Assembly (NCBI GenBank): GCA_030522415.1
Contig: CM060113.1
Coordinates: 16,263,651-16,327,650 of the forward strand
Length of the DNA stretch: 64,000 bases
Origin: Channallabes apus
Lineage: Eukaryota > Chordata > Actinopteri > Siluriformes > Clariidae
Reading direction: 5' to 3'
Positions 53,430 through 64,000 of this stretch are shown here, piece by piece (within the stretch, counting starts at the first letter, position 1; each line of letters begins with the position of its first letter). The position numbers and the translations under genes were made by a program. A model generated the notes under the pieces. The model searched no databases and was not told the origin of the DNA. It saw nothing but the letters and a program-made list of their open reading frames with translations.

Positions 53430-55089
53430 AGGATGATGGCGAGAAGCACCCTAGGGTGACGCCACATGCCCCAAACAGAGGGAAATATCCCATCAGAGAG
53501 CGTAAACCTCCAGGGTATCTGAAGGATTATAGCCAGGAAGATAGTGATGAGGATGACAGCACACTCACTAGTATGGACTATTGCTATCGAGCTGATTGTG
53601 GTATTCCACTAACTTTTAAGGAGGCTATGACATCAACTGAGTCAGAGAAGTGGAGGAGAGCAATGGATGAGGAAATTCAGTCTTTAGAGGACAACCAGAC
53701 CTTCACCTTGACTACATTACCAGAGGGCAAAAAGACAGTGGGAGGTAGATGGGTATATTCAATTAAGGAGGGCAGTGACGGACGTGACCAATACAAGGCT
53801 AGATTCGTAGCCAAAGGATATAGTCAGAAGGCAGGGATAGATTATGGCGAGACATTCTCACCTACAGCTGACCAGTGTGCGCGTAGTGATGCAGAAGGCA
53901 GCCCAAGAAAGCTTGATATTTCATCAAATGGACGTAAAAACAGCCTATCTGCACGCGCCCATCGATCGTGACATTTATATGGAACAACCTGAAGGTTACG
54001 AGAAGGAAGGAAAAGAGCTTGTGTGTAAGTTAAAGAAGTCCATTTACGGTCTGAAACAGTAACTGGAATGAGATGCATCACACATGTCTAATTGATGATG
54101 GTTTTACACAGAACCCAGCAGACTACTGCGTCTACGCAAAAGAATCCAAACAGACAGGTAAAGTAATAGTTATTATTTGGGTGGATGATCTTATCATTGC
54201 AGCCAGCAACAACAAGAGTCTAGAGCAAGTGAAGACCATGCTTTCCACTAGGTTTAAGATGAAAGGCCTAGGCAAGTTGAAGAATTTCCTGGGCATGGAC
54301 TTCGATCACTCGGGTGGTTGCATAAAAATGTCACAAGAGAGGTCTGTTGGAAAGATCCTGAACCGTTTTGACATGCAGGAGTGTAGAACTAGGGAAACAC
54401 CGTGTGAGCAAAAGATAGACTATTCTGTGGATGCACCTAAGATGACTGACGCCAAGAAGTACAGAGAGGCTGTAGGCGGCCTTATATACTTGGCTACCTG
54501 TACACGACCCGACTTATGTTTCATAGTAAGCAAACTATCACAGCATTTTGCAAACCCCACAGACGAGCATTGGGTTACAGTGAAACATGTTTTGCGTTAT
54601 CTCAAGGGTACTGCAGACAAACAGCTCTGTTTCAGAAAGAGTGACGAAGGTTTAGGCCTCGTAGCATACAGTGACGCAGATTGGGGGGCAGACCCCAGTG
54701 ACAGGCGTAGCATGAGCGGCTATTGTGTGAGTATGGCCAAAGACAGTTCATTAGTCTCTTGGAAAACCAAAAAGCAACCCACAGTAGCCCTGTCAACGTG
54801 CGAAGCCGAATACATGGCTCTAGCTCTAACAATACAGGAGTGTATTTATTTGGAGCAACTGCTGAAAGGTATAGATACCTATGTGTACATGAAAACAGTT
54901 GTTTATGAGGACAACCAGGGGACTATTGCACTTGTTAGGAACCCTGTGTCCAGGCAAAGATGTAAACATGTGGATATTAAATATCACTTTATTAGGTCCA
55001 CCATAAAGGATGAGAGGATGGCACTTGCTTACTGTCCCACAGACGACATGGTTGCAGAATGCTATGACCAAGCCTATCTCCAAACTTAA
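53430..55089 (+). pseudogene. Copia reverse transcriptase and RNase H
   Basis: RT begins EAMTSTESEKWRRAMDEEIQSL. Frame breaks lie near 53870 and at 54061 (after IYGLKQ). The active site reads IIWVDDLIIAAS; copia RTs usually have YVDD. RNase H follows: VAYSDADWGADP, STCEAEYMAL, VYEDNQGTIAL and HVDIKYHFIR, ending at 55089. Confidence 0.9.
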
Positions 55090-55210
55090 GCAAATTAAAT
55101 TTGCAAGGGTCATGTTTGGTGTGTAAATGCTTGACATGTGATTGTCATTTTTTGTTTGTTTTTTGATAATGTTAAGGTTATACAGTATACAAGTCAATCA
55201 TAAGTGGGAG

Positions 55211-55450
55211 TGTTGATATGTATGATTGCATGTGACTGTACCAATACATGACCAAAAGGTGGCAGTGTTTAGCAGGTATATAAAGGGAATTATTTTTTTC
55301 TTTCTCTCTCTCTCTCTGCACTTGACTCATAAAGAGCGGTGTATCTGTTTGTGTTCTTATATAATAAACTACGCCACGTAAGGGCTGAAGATAAATGGTG
55401 TGGTGTCCATTATTGTTCCACTGCAAGAAGGCAAAGTTATTCTGCTAACA
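55211..55450 (+). repeat. Copia 3' LTR
   Basis: 240 bp, preceded by a purine-rich AAGTGGGAG tract. It is longer than the 5' LTR because of extra CT repeats. Confidence 0.95.
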
Positions 55451-55624
55451 GTGTGCCATTTGAGCGGGTTATTGTGGATTGTGTGGGTCCATTTCCACAG
55501 ACGAAAACCGGTAATCAGTATCTCTTAACAGTTAGTTGTGTAACCACAAGGTTTTACTAAAGCAATTCGGTTTCCGAAAAATTATGGCTGCTACTGTTAC
55601 GAAAGTTCTTTCTTTTTAAAATTT

Positions 55625-55935
55625 TTGCCAGAATTTCTCTCTAATTTAGTTGTGTGCAATTCCTCCCCATCACTAGGAGGCTCCCACATTAAGGCTACTA
55701 CTGCCACTCAGTCGGGAGGGCCGAAGACTATCACATGTTTCCTCCGAACCATGTGACGCCAGCCGACCGCACCTTTTCGAACTGTTTGCTCACGCACTGT
55801 CAGGGGCGGCGTAACACACTCGGGGGACAGTGCTATCCGCTCGGCCAATCAGTTCTCTCTAGACCTCCAGCTGTGAGAGGTTACAGCATCACCCGGGAAC
55901 CGAACCAGCGATCTCTGGATGATAGGGCGAGCACT
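55625..55935 (-). repeat. Second tRNA-derived SINE type, minus strand
   Basis: The reverse complement has a B-box-like GCTGGTTCGGTTCCCGGGTG (from about 55891-55910) and a GC-rich body. The gypsy frame KFL...IGMPKIVQSD is interrupted here. Confidence 0.7.
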
Positions 55936-56261
55936 TCTGAAATTGGCATGCCAAAAATAGTTCAGTCGGATTAGGGATCTAATTTTATGTCTAAGCTCTT
56001 TCATAAAAATGGTGCAAGAGTTCACACGTTGGCATTAGACATTAAAATCTATGCTATGCAAATACTGCCTTGAAATAATACTGTACCTGTGCACGATTGG
56101 GATAAAAGTGTTCCATTGGTTTTGTTTGCTGTTCATGATACGAGACAAGAATCCTTGGGGTTTAGTCCCGCTCAGCTTGTCTTTGGCCATAATGTACATG
56201 GACCTCTTAAGGTTCATAAAGATCAGTTTCTTGTAGTGAGGCAAAAACCAAAGAAAAATAT

Positions 56262-56511
56262 TGTGTTGTGGGCGACTGACGACCATCATGCCTTGCGGGG
56301 GTTCTGAATGTGTTCACGCTGTTTGGGAAAGGTGTTCGGGTTAATGGCTTCGGCTAATGTTGGGTGTGTTATGTGTGTGTGCTATCTCAGTGAATGTGTT
56401 GCTCATGCCATACGGTGCTGAGACGTAATAAAGTACTCCCAGCCATTGCATTGGGCAGCAATAAAGCTCACTCGTCTCTCCAGCATCCTTTCCTGGCGGT
56501 AAAACGCTACA
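56262..56511. mobile_element. Solo LTR, 250 bp
   Basis: TGTGTTGTGGG to ACGCTACA, with an ATAT duplication at 56258-56261 and 56512-56515. Removing it restores the gypsy frame KKNIFDFVSQ. It contains two AATAAA-type signals. No internal region is nearby, so it is a recombined LTR of another element. Confidence 0.8.
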
Positions 56512-58429
56512 ATATCTTCGACTTCGTCTCACAATGTCGAGAACACTTAAACAAAGCTGTGCTGTTGCCAAAGATGTTCTTCACAAGAGAAGTTGAAATG
56601 GCAATATGATAAATATGCCATGGTGCGAAATTTCAGACCAGGAGAAAAGGGTTGTAGTTTTACTTCCTTTGCCCTGTGCTGCTCTGGCTGCTTGGTTTTT
56701 TTGGTCCTTATGTTGTAAAAAGTAAGTTGAACAAAACCAATTATGTGATTTACACTCCAGACTGTCAAAGGAAAATGCGCGTCTGTCATGTGAATATGTG
56801 AAATAGACATATTTAGAATGATCAGTGAAAACTGATGAAGTTGAGGATGTGACCAAAAGTGCTACAGTTAAGGAGAAAATAGCTCTTGCGTCTACTGTGC
56901 TTACTGTCCAAGAGAATCAGGAGGATGGGTTAGAGAGGCATCATGAAATGTTCTATGGAGGTTGCTTGAATAACTGAGATTTTAAACTTCGCCAGGATAT
57001 CTGTATTATTTTGAGGACGCTCAAAAGAAAGACATAATTGGATTGATTAATAATTTTTCTAAGATTTTTAATGATGTTCCTTCATGTATATCTGTTCTTC
57101 AGCACGACATTGATGTTGGCTCAGCTCTGCCGATTAAACATGCTTACCGTTGCTCTCTTGACAAGAGGGAACTCATGAAAACAGATGTGTCATATTTGCT
57201 GCAGAATAATTTTGCCAAATTGAGCAAAAGTCCCTGGCGTTCTCCTTGCATGTTGGTGCCAAAGCAAGATGGTTCCGTCCGGTTCTGCACTGATTTTAGA
57301 AGAGTGAATGCTGTCACTGTAGCAGATTCTTTCGAGAGTTTCGATTGTGTTGACAAATTGGGAACTGATCGCTATAAAAGGGCCTAGTGTCCTTTTTTAA
57401 TAAGTGCCTCTCAACAGGCATGGTTCCTGCTAATTTGAAAATGGCTACTGTTACTTCTCTCCTCAAGAAGCCTTTACTCGATTTGTCTGTTCTAAAAATT
57501 ATCCCCCTATCTCTATCTCTGTTCTACCATTTGTTTCTAAGGTTTCGGAAAAGATTGTGTTTTTCCCACTTCAATCTTTTCTTGCCTTAAACAGTTTGTT
57601 TGAGCATTTTCAATCTGGTTTTAAGGCAGCCCACAGTACCGAATCTGCCCTATTGAGAGTGTTAAATGACATCTTTTTAGCCACTGATACGGGGGAATTT
57701 GTGGTCCTTGTTCTTTTAGACTTATCAGCTGCCTTCGACACTATCAACCATTCGACATTACTAAATAGACTAGAGTCATGGGTGGGTCTTTCTGGCATAG
57801 TTTTAAAGTGTCTTCAGTCATTTTTATCTGATAGGAAATATGTGGTTAGGCTAGGAGACTTCTCCTCGTCGACTTCTTCTTTCCCCTGTGGTCTTCCACA
57901 AGGCTCTGTGTTAGCTCCCACTCTATTTTCACTGTACATGTTACCTCTAGGCTCCATTTTTAGGAAACATGGGGTATGATTCCATTTTTACACTGATGGC
58001 ACGCAAATCTATTTACCTTTTAAGAAAAATGATTGTTTGGCCATGAATGCTTTATTATCTTGTTTAGATGAAGTTAAATCTTGGTTATCTCAAAACTTCT
58101 TATCTCTAAATGAAAAGAAAACTGAGGTGATAGTCTTCGGCCCTTCGGAATATACACTGTAAAAAGTGATTTTTTGACCTTGTAAATAATGGTAACATTA
58201 TTTATGTTTTACAAACAAATACTATTTTGTCTTTTTACTTAAAAATGTCATGTTTAATTCAGTACATTACTTGCAGTTTCTTTGTAATTTATTATACTAA
58301 AATACATATGTAAATTTAAATACAATCTCCTCAGTAATATTTACTTAGTGTTTGCCATCTAATCAAATCACACCAAAACTGAACAACTTAAAGTAAAATG
58401 TACTCAGTTCGGCAAGGTAATGGACTACG

Positions 58430-58536
58430 TGCACGCAGACTCGTGACGTACTTCCGCTTTGGCTCCGAAGTTTGAAGCGGCGCGCACAGAGGAAAGGAAG
58501 AGAGATTTCACCACGGCTAATGTGAATTTTACCACG
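58430..58536 (+). promoter_or_regulatory. Promoter-like segment and first exon of the cargo gene
   Basis: TGACGTAC (CRE-like) and ACTTCCGC (ETS-like, reverse GCGGAAGT) at about 58444-58458 are followed by a GC-rich stretch and a consensus donor CACG|GTAAGTT (GT at 58537). A second possible first exon ends at CTGTGG|GTAAGTT (58927) and has ATTGG upstream. Expression is inferred. Confidence 0.5.
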
Positions 58537-59557
58537 GTAAGTTATTAATATGCTAAGTAATTAATTGAAATATATTTGCAGAAAAGTGTAGAGTCATTAA
58601 GCTATCTGCAGCCCCAGTGGTTTGTGCCTACCGTTTCTTTTTTTTATTGAGGTACAAGTGCTAAAAGTGTTCATGTTAACAGTGTTAACAGATGTTTGGA
58701 TAACGTTAAAACTTAATCTTAGTTTTGTTAAACAGAGTTAAAACATTACTAAATGAAGCTATTAATATAGTTGACAGAGTTAACTATAAATGTTACACAG
58801 ATATAAATATGAGTTCTGTAAGTAAATCCTACGTTAATGTGAATGCGCTTCCTATTGGTTACGCCAGAGGCGCTGTCTCCCACTGTGTTCGAACAGTCTG
58901 CAGCAGAGCTGTGGAGAACTGCTGTGGGTAAGTTGCAATCTGTTGTAGCGCCACAATAAAAGTAAAAAATATAATTTCACAAGAAATGTCAGGCACTGTT
59001 TGAAAGGTATTCAACAGCATAGGTATTGATTCATCTGTCAAGTGTATTTTTGTTCAATATCTGTGGTATTTTGATACTTTTATTTCCGTTTTGATGTACC
59101 TGGTTTTGCCATGTGCTAATGTGCTAATGAAATGCAATAAATTGCAACATCATCCAAGTCCTGAGTGCGTGTGCTGATGAAGGGTGGGATAAACCGGGTC
59201 AGAGAGAGAGAAAAATCTAGAAGGTCACATATGACCTTAATCTTGTCAGACGATTATTGTAAAAATGAGTTTTAACATCCGTGCAAACTTAGCTCGAGGC
59301 ATTGCCCTGTCGTGTTCTAGCATTCTGTCCCAGTAAAGTTCGAGCTGCCGAAATTTAATAATCACCCTGTTTTTCGCGTCTTAATCACACAGGATTAACG
59401 TTAGTTTTTAAAATGCACTTGTACAAGGCAAATATTACATTGAACTTTATTTATATTGTTTACCTCTACTATTGGGTATGATAGCTATATATAGAAATTG
59501 ATAAGGTGATACTGTACAGTATTTTAACCACTTTGCTCTGATTTGTATATTTCACAG

Positions 59558-59875
59558 GATGTCAGCAGAGACATGATTAAGGATACTTTCGCCCGTCATG
59601 TCATGAAAATCATTGTACTGAGCAGATCTGTAGAAGAAGAAGATGCCAGTATATCTGATGTCATCATTGTCATCGAGGGTACTGAGGTGCTGCTGGGATG
59701 TAAAAATCTCACCAATGCATGCATTTTACTCATGGGCTGCATTTACTCCCTAAATTTGAGCTATCCCCCAAAGCTGAGAAAAACATTTGAAGTGTTCCAA
59801 AAAATCTTTCTTGGGCTAGATGCTTTAAAGTTTTCTACAAAGGTTTACTCTTTACATAGAAAGCTTGTAATCTAG
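59558..59875 (+). CDS. Cargo gene terminal exon: SAMD3-like C-terminal domain ORF
   Basis: The acceptor is TTGTATATTTCACAG. The first in-frame ATG at 59573 gives 100 residues to TAG at 59875. VIIVIEGTEVLLGC, ACILLMGCIYSLNLSYPPKL and TFEVFQKIFLGLDALKFS resemble the C-terminus of fish proteins annotated as sterile-alpha-motif domain-containing protein 3-like (from memory). No SAM domain is present here. A poly(A) signal AATAAA lies at 60258-60263. The frame is intact inside an otherwise decayed region. Function unknown. Confidence 0.6.
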   Translation, partial: DVSRDMIKDTFARHVMKIIVLSRSVEEEDASISDVIIVIEGTEVLLGCKNLTNACILLMGCIYSLNLSYPPKLRKTFEVFQKIFLGLDALKFSTKVYSLHRKLVI

Positions 59876-61530
59876 TTGGGCACTACAGTACTTGCACTTA
59901 TGCTGTTTTACTGTTTTTTTTTGTTTTGTTTTTTGCAAGAAAGGCAGCTATATATAGTATACTAGTTTAACATTTATTTGCACTTTTATACTTTTGTATT
60001 TTATATCTGCAAATTGTTCATGTTCATGTTATATTTAAAGGTTTTATATGTTTAAATGTTTATGCACTTTAATGCACATGTGATTGTTCTAAAAAAATTG
60101 TTCATGTTATATTTAAAGGTTTTATATGTTTAAATGTTTATGCACTTTAATGCACATGTGATTGTTCTAAAAAAAAGTTTACTGGAGTAAAATGCACTAT
60201 AGTGTACCATTTGCAATTTTACTACTTTTTTTATTTCATGTTAAAGAATCTCAAAGAAATAAAAGATTTCAAGTAAAATGTATGTCAGTGTTATTTTATT
60301 GACCACCATTTAAATACATAAACAACATCAAATGTTAAAATAATATTTAAAGTAAAGGTTACTCCGTTTAAAATAAGATAACTAGAATTATTGTGTAAAA
60401 AAAAAAACATTTATAAGCATTCCTTGAGTAAAATATATAAAGAAACAGTCAATACAGTTTACTAGGAAATTCCAAGTAAACTTTACTTTACTGAGATTTT
60501 CTAATTAAAGCTACAGTTCTTTGTTTTTAGTTTTTACTTGGAAATTCCAAGTAAACTTTACTGAGATTTTCTAATTAAAGCTACAGTTCTTTGTTTTTAG
60601 TTTTTACTTGGAAATTCTATTGAAATTACTCACATTTTCTAAGTGAAAAAACTTTCCTAACTTTTTTTGAGTAAATCCTACTCCACATTTTTTTCAGTGT
60701 ATGAAGGCCGCCCCTGATTTTGACCTGGGACCTTTATCAGCTTTTAGGTCCTTAAACGTTCGGAATTTGGGTGGCCTGTTAGGTAACACATTATAACTTG
60801 ATAAACAAATCTCAACCATGATCGGATCTAGCTTTTATCAGCTTCGCACACTTGCAAAAATTAAACCTTTTTTCACTGCAAGACCCTGTAGATGGCCGTT
60901 CATGCTTTTATTACATCCCGTCTCGACTATTGCAATTCTCTTTATTATGGCATCTCTAAATCCCAAATTGGCTGTCTTCAATTGATCCAGAACGCCGCTG
61001 CTAAATTTCTCTTAAAAAAGAAAAAAAGGGATCATGTGACTCCGCTTTTGAAGGCCCTTCACTGGTTGCCTGTTCAATTCAGAATAAATTTTTTTATTTT
61101 ATTATCTTTTTTTAAATCGTTACACCAGTAAGCACGTATCTATTTATCTGAATTGCTGCACCAATATACCCCCCTGAGAAGTTCGAGATCTGATGACCAG
61201 AACCTCCTCTTAATTCCACATTCCTGTCTCAAACATAGAGGTAGCCGTGCTTTTCCTGTAATTGGGCCTCGTCTTTGGAATGACTTGCCAGTTGAAATCT
61301 GATTGGCTCCTAGTCTGACTATTTTTAAATCCCTTTTAAAAACCCATCTTTTTTCACAGGCCTACTAGGTTTTGCCTATCAACTCTTTTTTTTAATTTTT
61401 TTTTATGTGTTTCTGTTTTGTTTCTTTTCATTTAGGCTGTAATCGTGTACTTTTATTTTATGATGTTTCTAAATGTACAGCACTTTGGTCAGTCTCGTGG
61501 CTGTTGTAAATGTGCTACATAAATAAATTA

Positions 61531-63240
61531 AACCTAAACCTATATTACAAAGCTAGACTTCTTACAGGATATTGGCAAGTTTCATTAACGCCATGTTATG
61601 CCATTGTTTGCCATTATTTATCCATTTTCCACACATTTTTAGAACTTATTTTTCCCATTTTGATTCTGTAACAAATATCCTGCATGGTATCTTGTAACAA
61701 TGGCCACTGTTAAAAGCACCAAATACATAATTTTGAATTAAATTGAGTTTCATAAACCAAAACTAGATTGTTGATGATGATTCATAATCTGGCATATTTA
61801 ATTCAGAATTGTTTTTTTCCAGGGTGAAAAGGGGCATCTTGATTAAATCAAGATAAAAGCGATATGAGATGTTCAGAATGCAAGCAGCAACCAGGTTCTC
61901 TGAAATTATCTGCGAAATGTCAGAATGTATCCAGCAGATGGCAGTAGATACACCAGTTTCAGTTAGAGTGCTAGAAGCGTTATAAACAAATGTCCGAGTA
62001 TGGGTGGGATGTTTGTAGTGGAAGGATGGAATTATATTACATCATGCCATTACTTTTATTAGTGACAGTATTTACTAGGCTAAAGTGTGAGAAACAGGAA
62101 AGTGACATTTGAATCAGAGGCCAAAGAATGTTGAGAATGTGAGACTAGTACGAGAGCCTAGTGTAAGAAAAGCTTAGTCATCCTTAATGAAAAATGTAGA
62201 TATTTTTCCCACTAAAATTTACATTCTCAAATGAAAAGAACTGAAATGATCCCGGTAATTATATATGAGTCTATCATCTTGGAATGTGAGGGATTGCATG
62301 TGAATATGTTTAGCTTTCTCATGTCTGTGCATGTGAGTTTCTACACCATGTTCCAGAAACCTTGCCAGCTGCACTTGAGTGTCAGCATATCCGTTTAAAC
62401 CCAACTCATTAAAAAACTGTTCCAGCTCCACACACACTGACTATAGTATACGCCCTCATGCACTGCCATTTTTATGCTTTACCTTTGACTCTTACTGCAT
62501 GCAACTCAGTCCAGTTTGGATTTTACTTTACACACAGGCGTTAAGTTAACATTAATTACACGTCACCAGTTTACAGATAAGCAAGAGGAAGTTGGCAAAC
62601 AGTCCGTTTGGTTGTGCAAACCAAAGAACAATACAACCACTTTAGTTTACTTGAGCTAAAGCACAGTTCATTTACTTTCATAGGAGAAAACCTGTTCTAA
62701 TGATCAGCAGCAAGATTGCTGTACAGCAAAACAAGGTCAAGGGTGTTTCAAATCACACCCTAAGAGAAACAATCGTTGCTTCTGTTTAAGACGATAAAGC
62801 TGTTTGTGATAGTTCTGAACACCGGGAACTACGACTATTGAAAGTTGCGCAGAGAGAAATGCTACTTAAAAATTTGTAATAATAATAATAATAAAGAAAT
62901 TTACAGTACTCTCTTAGCATTGTGCAATGATACCAAGACATTTTATATGGCTCATATAAAATCTGGTTTTTGTTTTCTTCATAGACAAGTGTTAACACGC
63001 TGTCGCAGGTAAAATGCCTTCTTGTTCTGAAAACTACAGCACACTCGCCAAAAACTCAGGACTAACCTATTTATCCAATATTAGACGATTGAAGATGAGC
63101 ACACAAGCTCATTTGAATAGTGGTAGGTACAGAGGAGAATAGTGGTGCCAAATACTTCCTGTTCAACCTGTGGTACATATAAATTTAGCACACAGTTTAA
63201 TAGAGGTATTGTGGCCACAAGGTTCATCATACTGTATGTT
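61531..63240. other. Unique sequence with short LINE/SINE tail
   Basis: GGCCACTGTTAAAAGCACCA near 61700-61745 is a worn copy of the 33067-33362 tail. (AAT)n lies at about 62878-62894. No gene is recognised. Confidence 0.5.
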
Positions 63241-63244
63241 TTAA

Positions 63245-63316
63245 ACCTTCGGTTTCCTCCCACAGTCCAAAGACATGCAGATACTGTAAGGTTAATTGGC
63301 ATTTCCAAATTGTCTG

Positions 63317-63349
<33 letters not shown>

Positions 63350-63375
63350 CTGTGATGGATTGGCACCACACCCAA
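63245..63375 (+). repeat. tRNA-headed SINE fragment with (GT)n
   Basis: GGTTTCCTCCCACAGTCCAA through TTAATTGGCATTTCCAAATT, a GT tract at 63321-63347, then GTGATGGATTGGCACC. Confidence 0.8.
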
Positions 63376-63479
63376 GATTGAGATTGAGATTACTTTACCT
63401 TCGTGACATGGAGCGTTATCCTGTGGTCATAAAAAAAGTTGCACAGGGTCAGCAACAATACTCAGGTTGGCTGTGGAAT

Positions 63480-64000
63480 TTAAATGATGTTCCATTGGTA
63501 CTAAGGGGCCCAAGAAATTGTGCCAAGAATATATCTCCCCACATTATACCACTGATACTGTACATGGCAGGATGGATCCATGTTTTCATGTTGTTTAGAT
63601 AGTGGGTTGTTTAGATAGCGGGTCATCAACAAATTCTGACCCACTATCTAAATGTAACAGTAGAAATTGCGACTCATCAGACTCATTGTTGTCCAATTTT
63701 GGTGAGTCCGTGTGAATTGTAGCCTCAGTTTCCTGTTCTTAGAGTGGTATCCTGTGTGGCTTCGGCTTTTTCTAGGTTTGACATATTTTCTGTTCAGAGA
63801 CGCTCTTCTGTGTAATCTCATTGTAACGAAATGTTATTTGGGTTACTGTTGTCTTTCAGCTTGAACCAGTCTGGCTGCATTTTCACCCATAGAACTGTTG
63901 CTCACTGCATATTCTCTCTGTAAACCATAGAGATACGTATGCATGTAAATCTCAGTAGATCAGCTGTTTAAAAAATCGTCAGATGCAAATGTCCATCTGG
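63480..64000 (-). mobile_element. Old Tc1-like remnant, cut by window edge
   Basis: GGCAGGATGGATCCATGTTT, GTCCAATTTTGGTGAGTCCG, GTGAATTGTAGCCTCAGTTT and AGTAGATCAGCTGTTTAAAA match a widespread fish Tc1-like family read in reverse. It is related to 7573-9330. A 16-bp inverted repeat, AGATAGTGGGTTGTTTAGAT / ACCCACTATCT, sits at 63597-63650. Confidence 0.6.

Larger units (their letters stand above)
51117..55450 (+). mobile_element. Copia-type LTR retrotransposon (complete, inactivated)
   Basis: Two LTRs (51117-51352, 55211-55450) flank a pol in Ty1/copia order: protease, integrase, RT, RNase H. A perfect 5-bp duplication GTGTG lies at 51112-51116 and 55451-55455. The LTRs differ by about three substitutions and two small indels, so the insertion is fairly young, yet the coding region has at least five frame breaks. 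Inserted in the gypsy integrase. Confidence 0.95.
50190..57386 (+). mobile_element. Gypsy-like retrotransposon remnant, integrase before RT, four times interrupted
   Basis: Same-strand pieces: pre-integrase and N-terminus (50190-50610; FVVPTQFSQNILAVAHD); HHCC finger (50930-51116; HLWSGHLGV, CCKTCHSCQIAGKPNQ); core start (55451-55620; FERVIVDCVGPFPQTKTGN); core (55935-56261; MPKIVQSD, ESLGFSPAQLVFGH); C-terminal part (56512-56815; RMRVCHVN-like); and RT N-terminus (57043-57386; VLQHDIDVGSALPIKH, SPWRSPCMLVPKQDGSVRFC). Interruptions: SINE, copia, a second SINE and a solo LTR. Several stops make it dead. Its own LTRs are not seen. Confidence 0.8.
58155..60699 (+). mobile_element. CACTG-ended DNA element with gene-like cargo
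   Basis: Ends CACTGTAAAAAGTGA (left) and ATTTTTTTCAGTG (right) are inverted over about 12 bp. TA dinucleotides flank at 58153-58154 and 60700-60701. It interrupts the LINE between its RT and C-terminal parts. No transposase is recognised. Tandem duplications: a 78-bp unit at 60022-60177 and a roughly 70-bp unit at 60459-60610. Confidence 0.75.
57387..61530 (+). pseudogene. L2-like LINE, split by a DNA transposon
   Basis: RT part 57387-58154: FEHFQSGFKAAHSTESALLR, VLLDLSAAFDTINHSTLLNR, CGLPQGSVLAPTLFSLYML, then a damaged active site reading YTDGTQ instead of YADDTQ, and LNEKKTEVIVFG. The rest resumes at 60702: FDLGPLSAF, HAFITSRLDYCNSLYYGIS, CLQLIQNAAAKFL, then a 3' UTR ending TGCTACATAAATAAATTAAA. 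Several stops. Confidence 0.85.

Noticed and set aside
57043..57979. One continuous retroelement RT
   Set aside because: The part before 57386 is gypsy-like (VLQHDIDVG) and the part after is LINE-like (HSTESALLRVL). They are two elements abutting.
63597..63655. Inverted repeat as a terminator or regulatory hairpin
   Set aside because: It lies within an old Tc1-like remnant and is best explained as a duplication or inversion of local sequence.

Overview
The window looks like the genome of a ray-finned (teleost) fish. Introns separate short exons with GT-AG borders. The two protein-coding genes belong to vertebrate families. The rest is crowded with fish-type transposons: Tc1/mariner, hAT, tRNA-headed SINEs, L2- and RTE-like LINEs, and copia and gypsy LTR elements. 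The tRNA-headed SINE, which ends in AATG/AGTG tetramers, is common in ostariophysan fishes, and a catfish is my best but weak guess. Homology statements come from remembered family sequences; no search was run.

Both genes lie on the minus strand, head to tail. Bases 1-14,400 hold znf711, a ZFX-family C2H2 zinc-finger transcription factor. I join seven coding exons into a 764-residue model: an acidic N-terminal half, a basic stretch and 12 zinc fingers in the last exon. A CCAAT/GC-box promoter and a probable non-coding first exon lie at about 13,965-14,400. Bases 15,700-47,600 hold a SLAIN1/SLAIN2-family gene for a microtubule plus-end protein. Eight coding exons join into a 571-residue model, from an N-terminal coiled coil to a C-terminal WKDGCY, with a probable non-coding first exon ending at 47,351. 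Every coding junction in both genes is phase-consistent. Two calls are weaker: the slain donor after base 19,601, and the slain 3' acceptor, which is a tandem CAGCAG.

Slain intron 1 (26,570-44,269) is a transposon graveyard. A Tigger-like element (28,767-32,460) holds a hAT (29,230-31,542), which holds a second hAT (29,778-30,908). Another hAT (35,302-38,405) took in two copies of a smaller hAT in opposite orientations. The hAT insertions carry 8-bp target duplications, most of them perfect. A further piece (40,882-41,598) seems to join ends of two hAT families.

The region from 47.6 kb to the end has no host gene I can support. A gypsy-like remnant (about 50.2-57.4 kb), with integrase upstream of reverse transcriptase, was broken by a SINE, a nearly complete copia element (51,117-55,450), a second SINE type and a solo LTR (56,262-56,511). 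It is followed by an L2-like LINE (57.39-61.53 kb). That LINE is split by a TA-flanked, CACTG-ended 2.5-kb insertion (58,155-60,699), which carries a gene-like unit: promoter motifs, splice sites, a 100-residue ORF resembling the C-terminus of fish SAMD3-like proteins, and a poly(A) signal. This is the most unusual object in the window.
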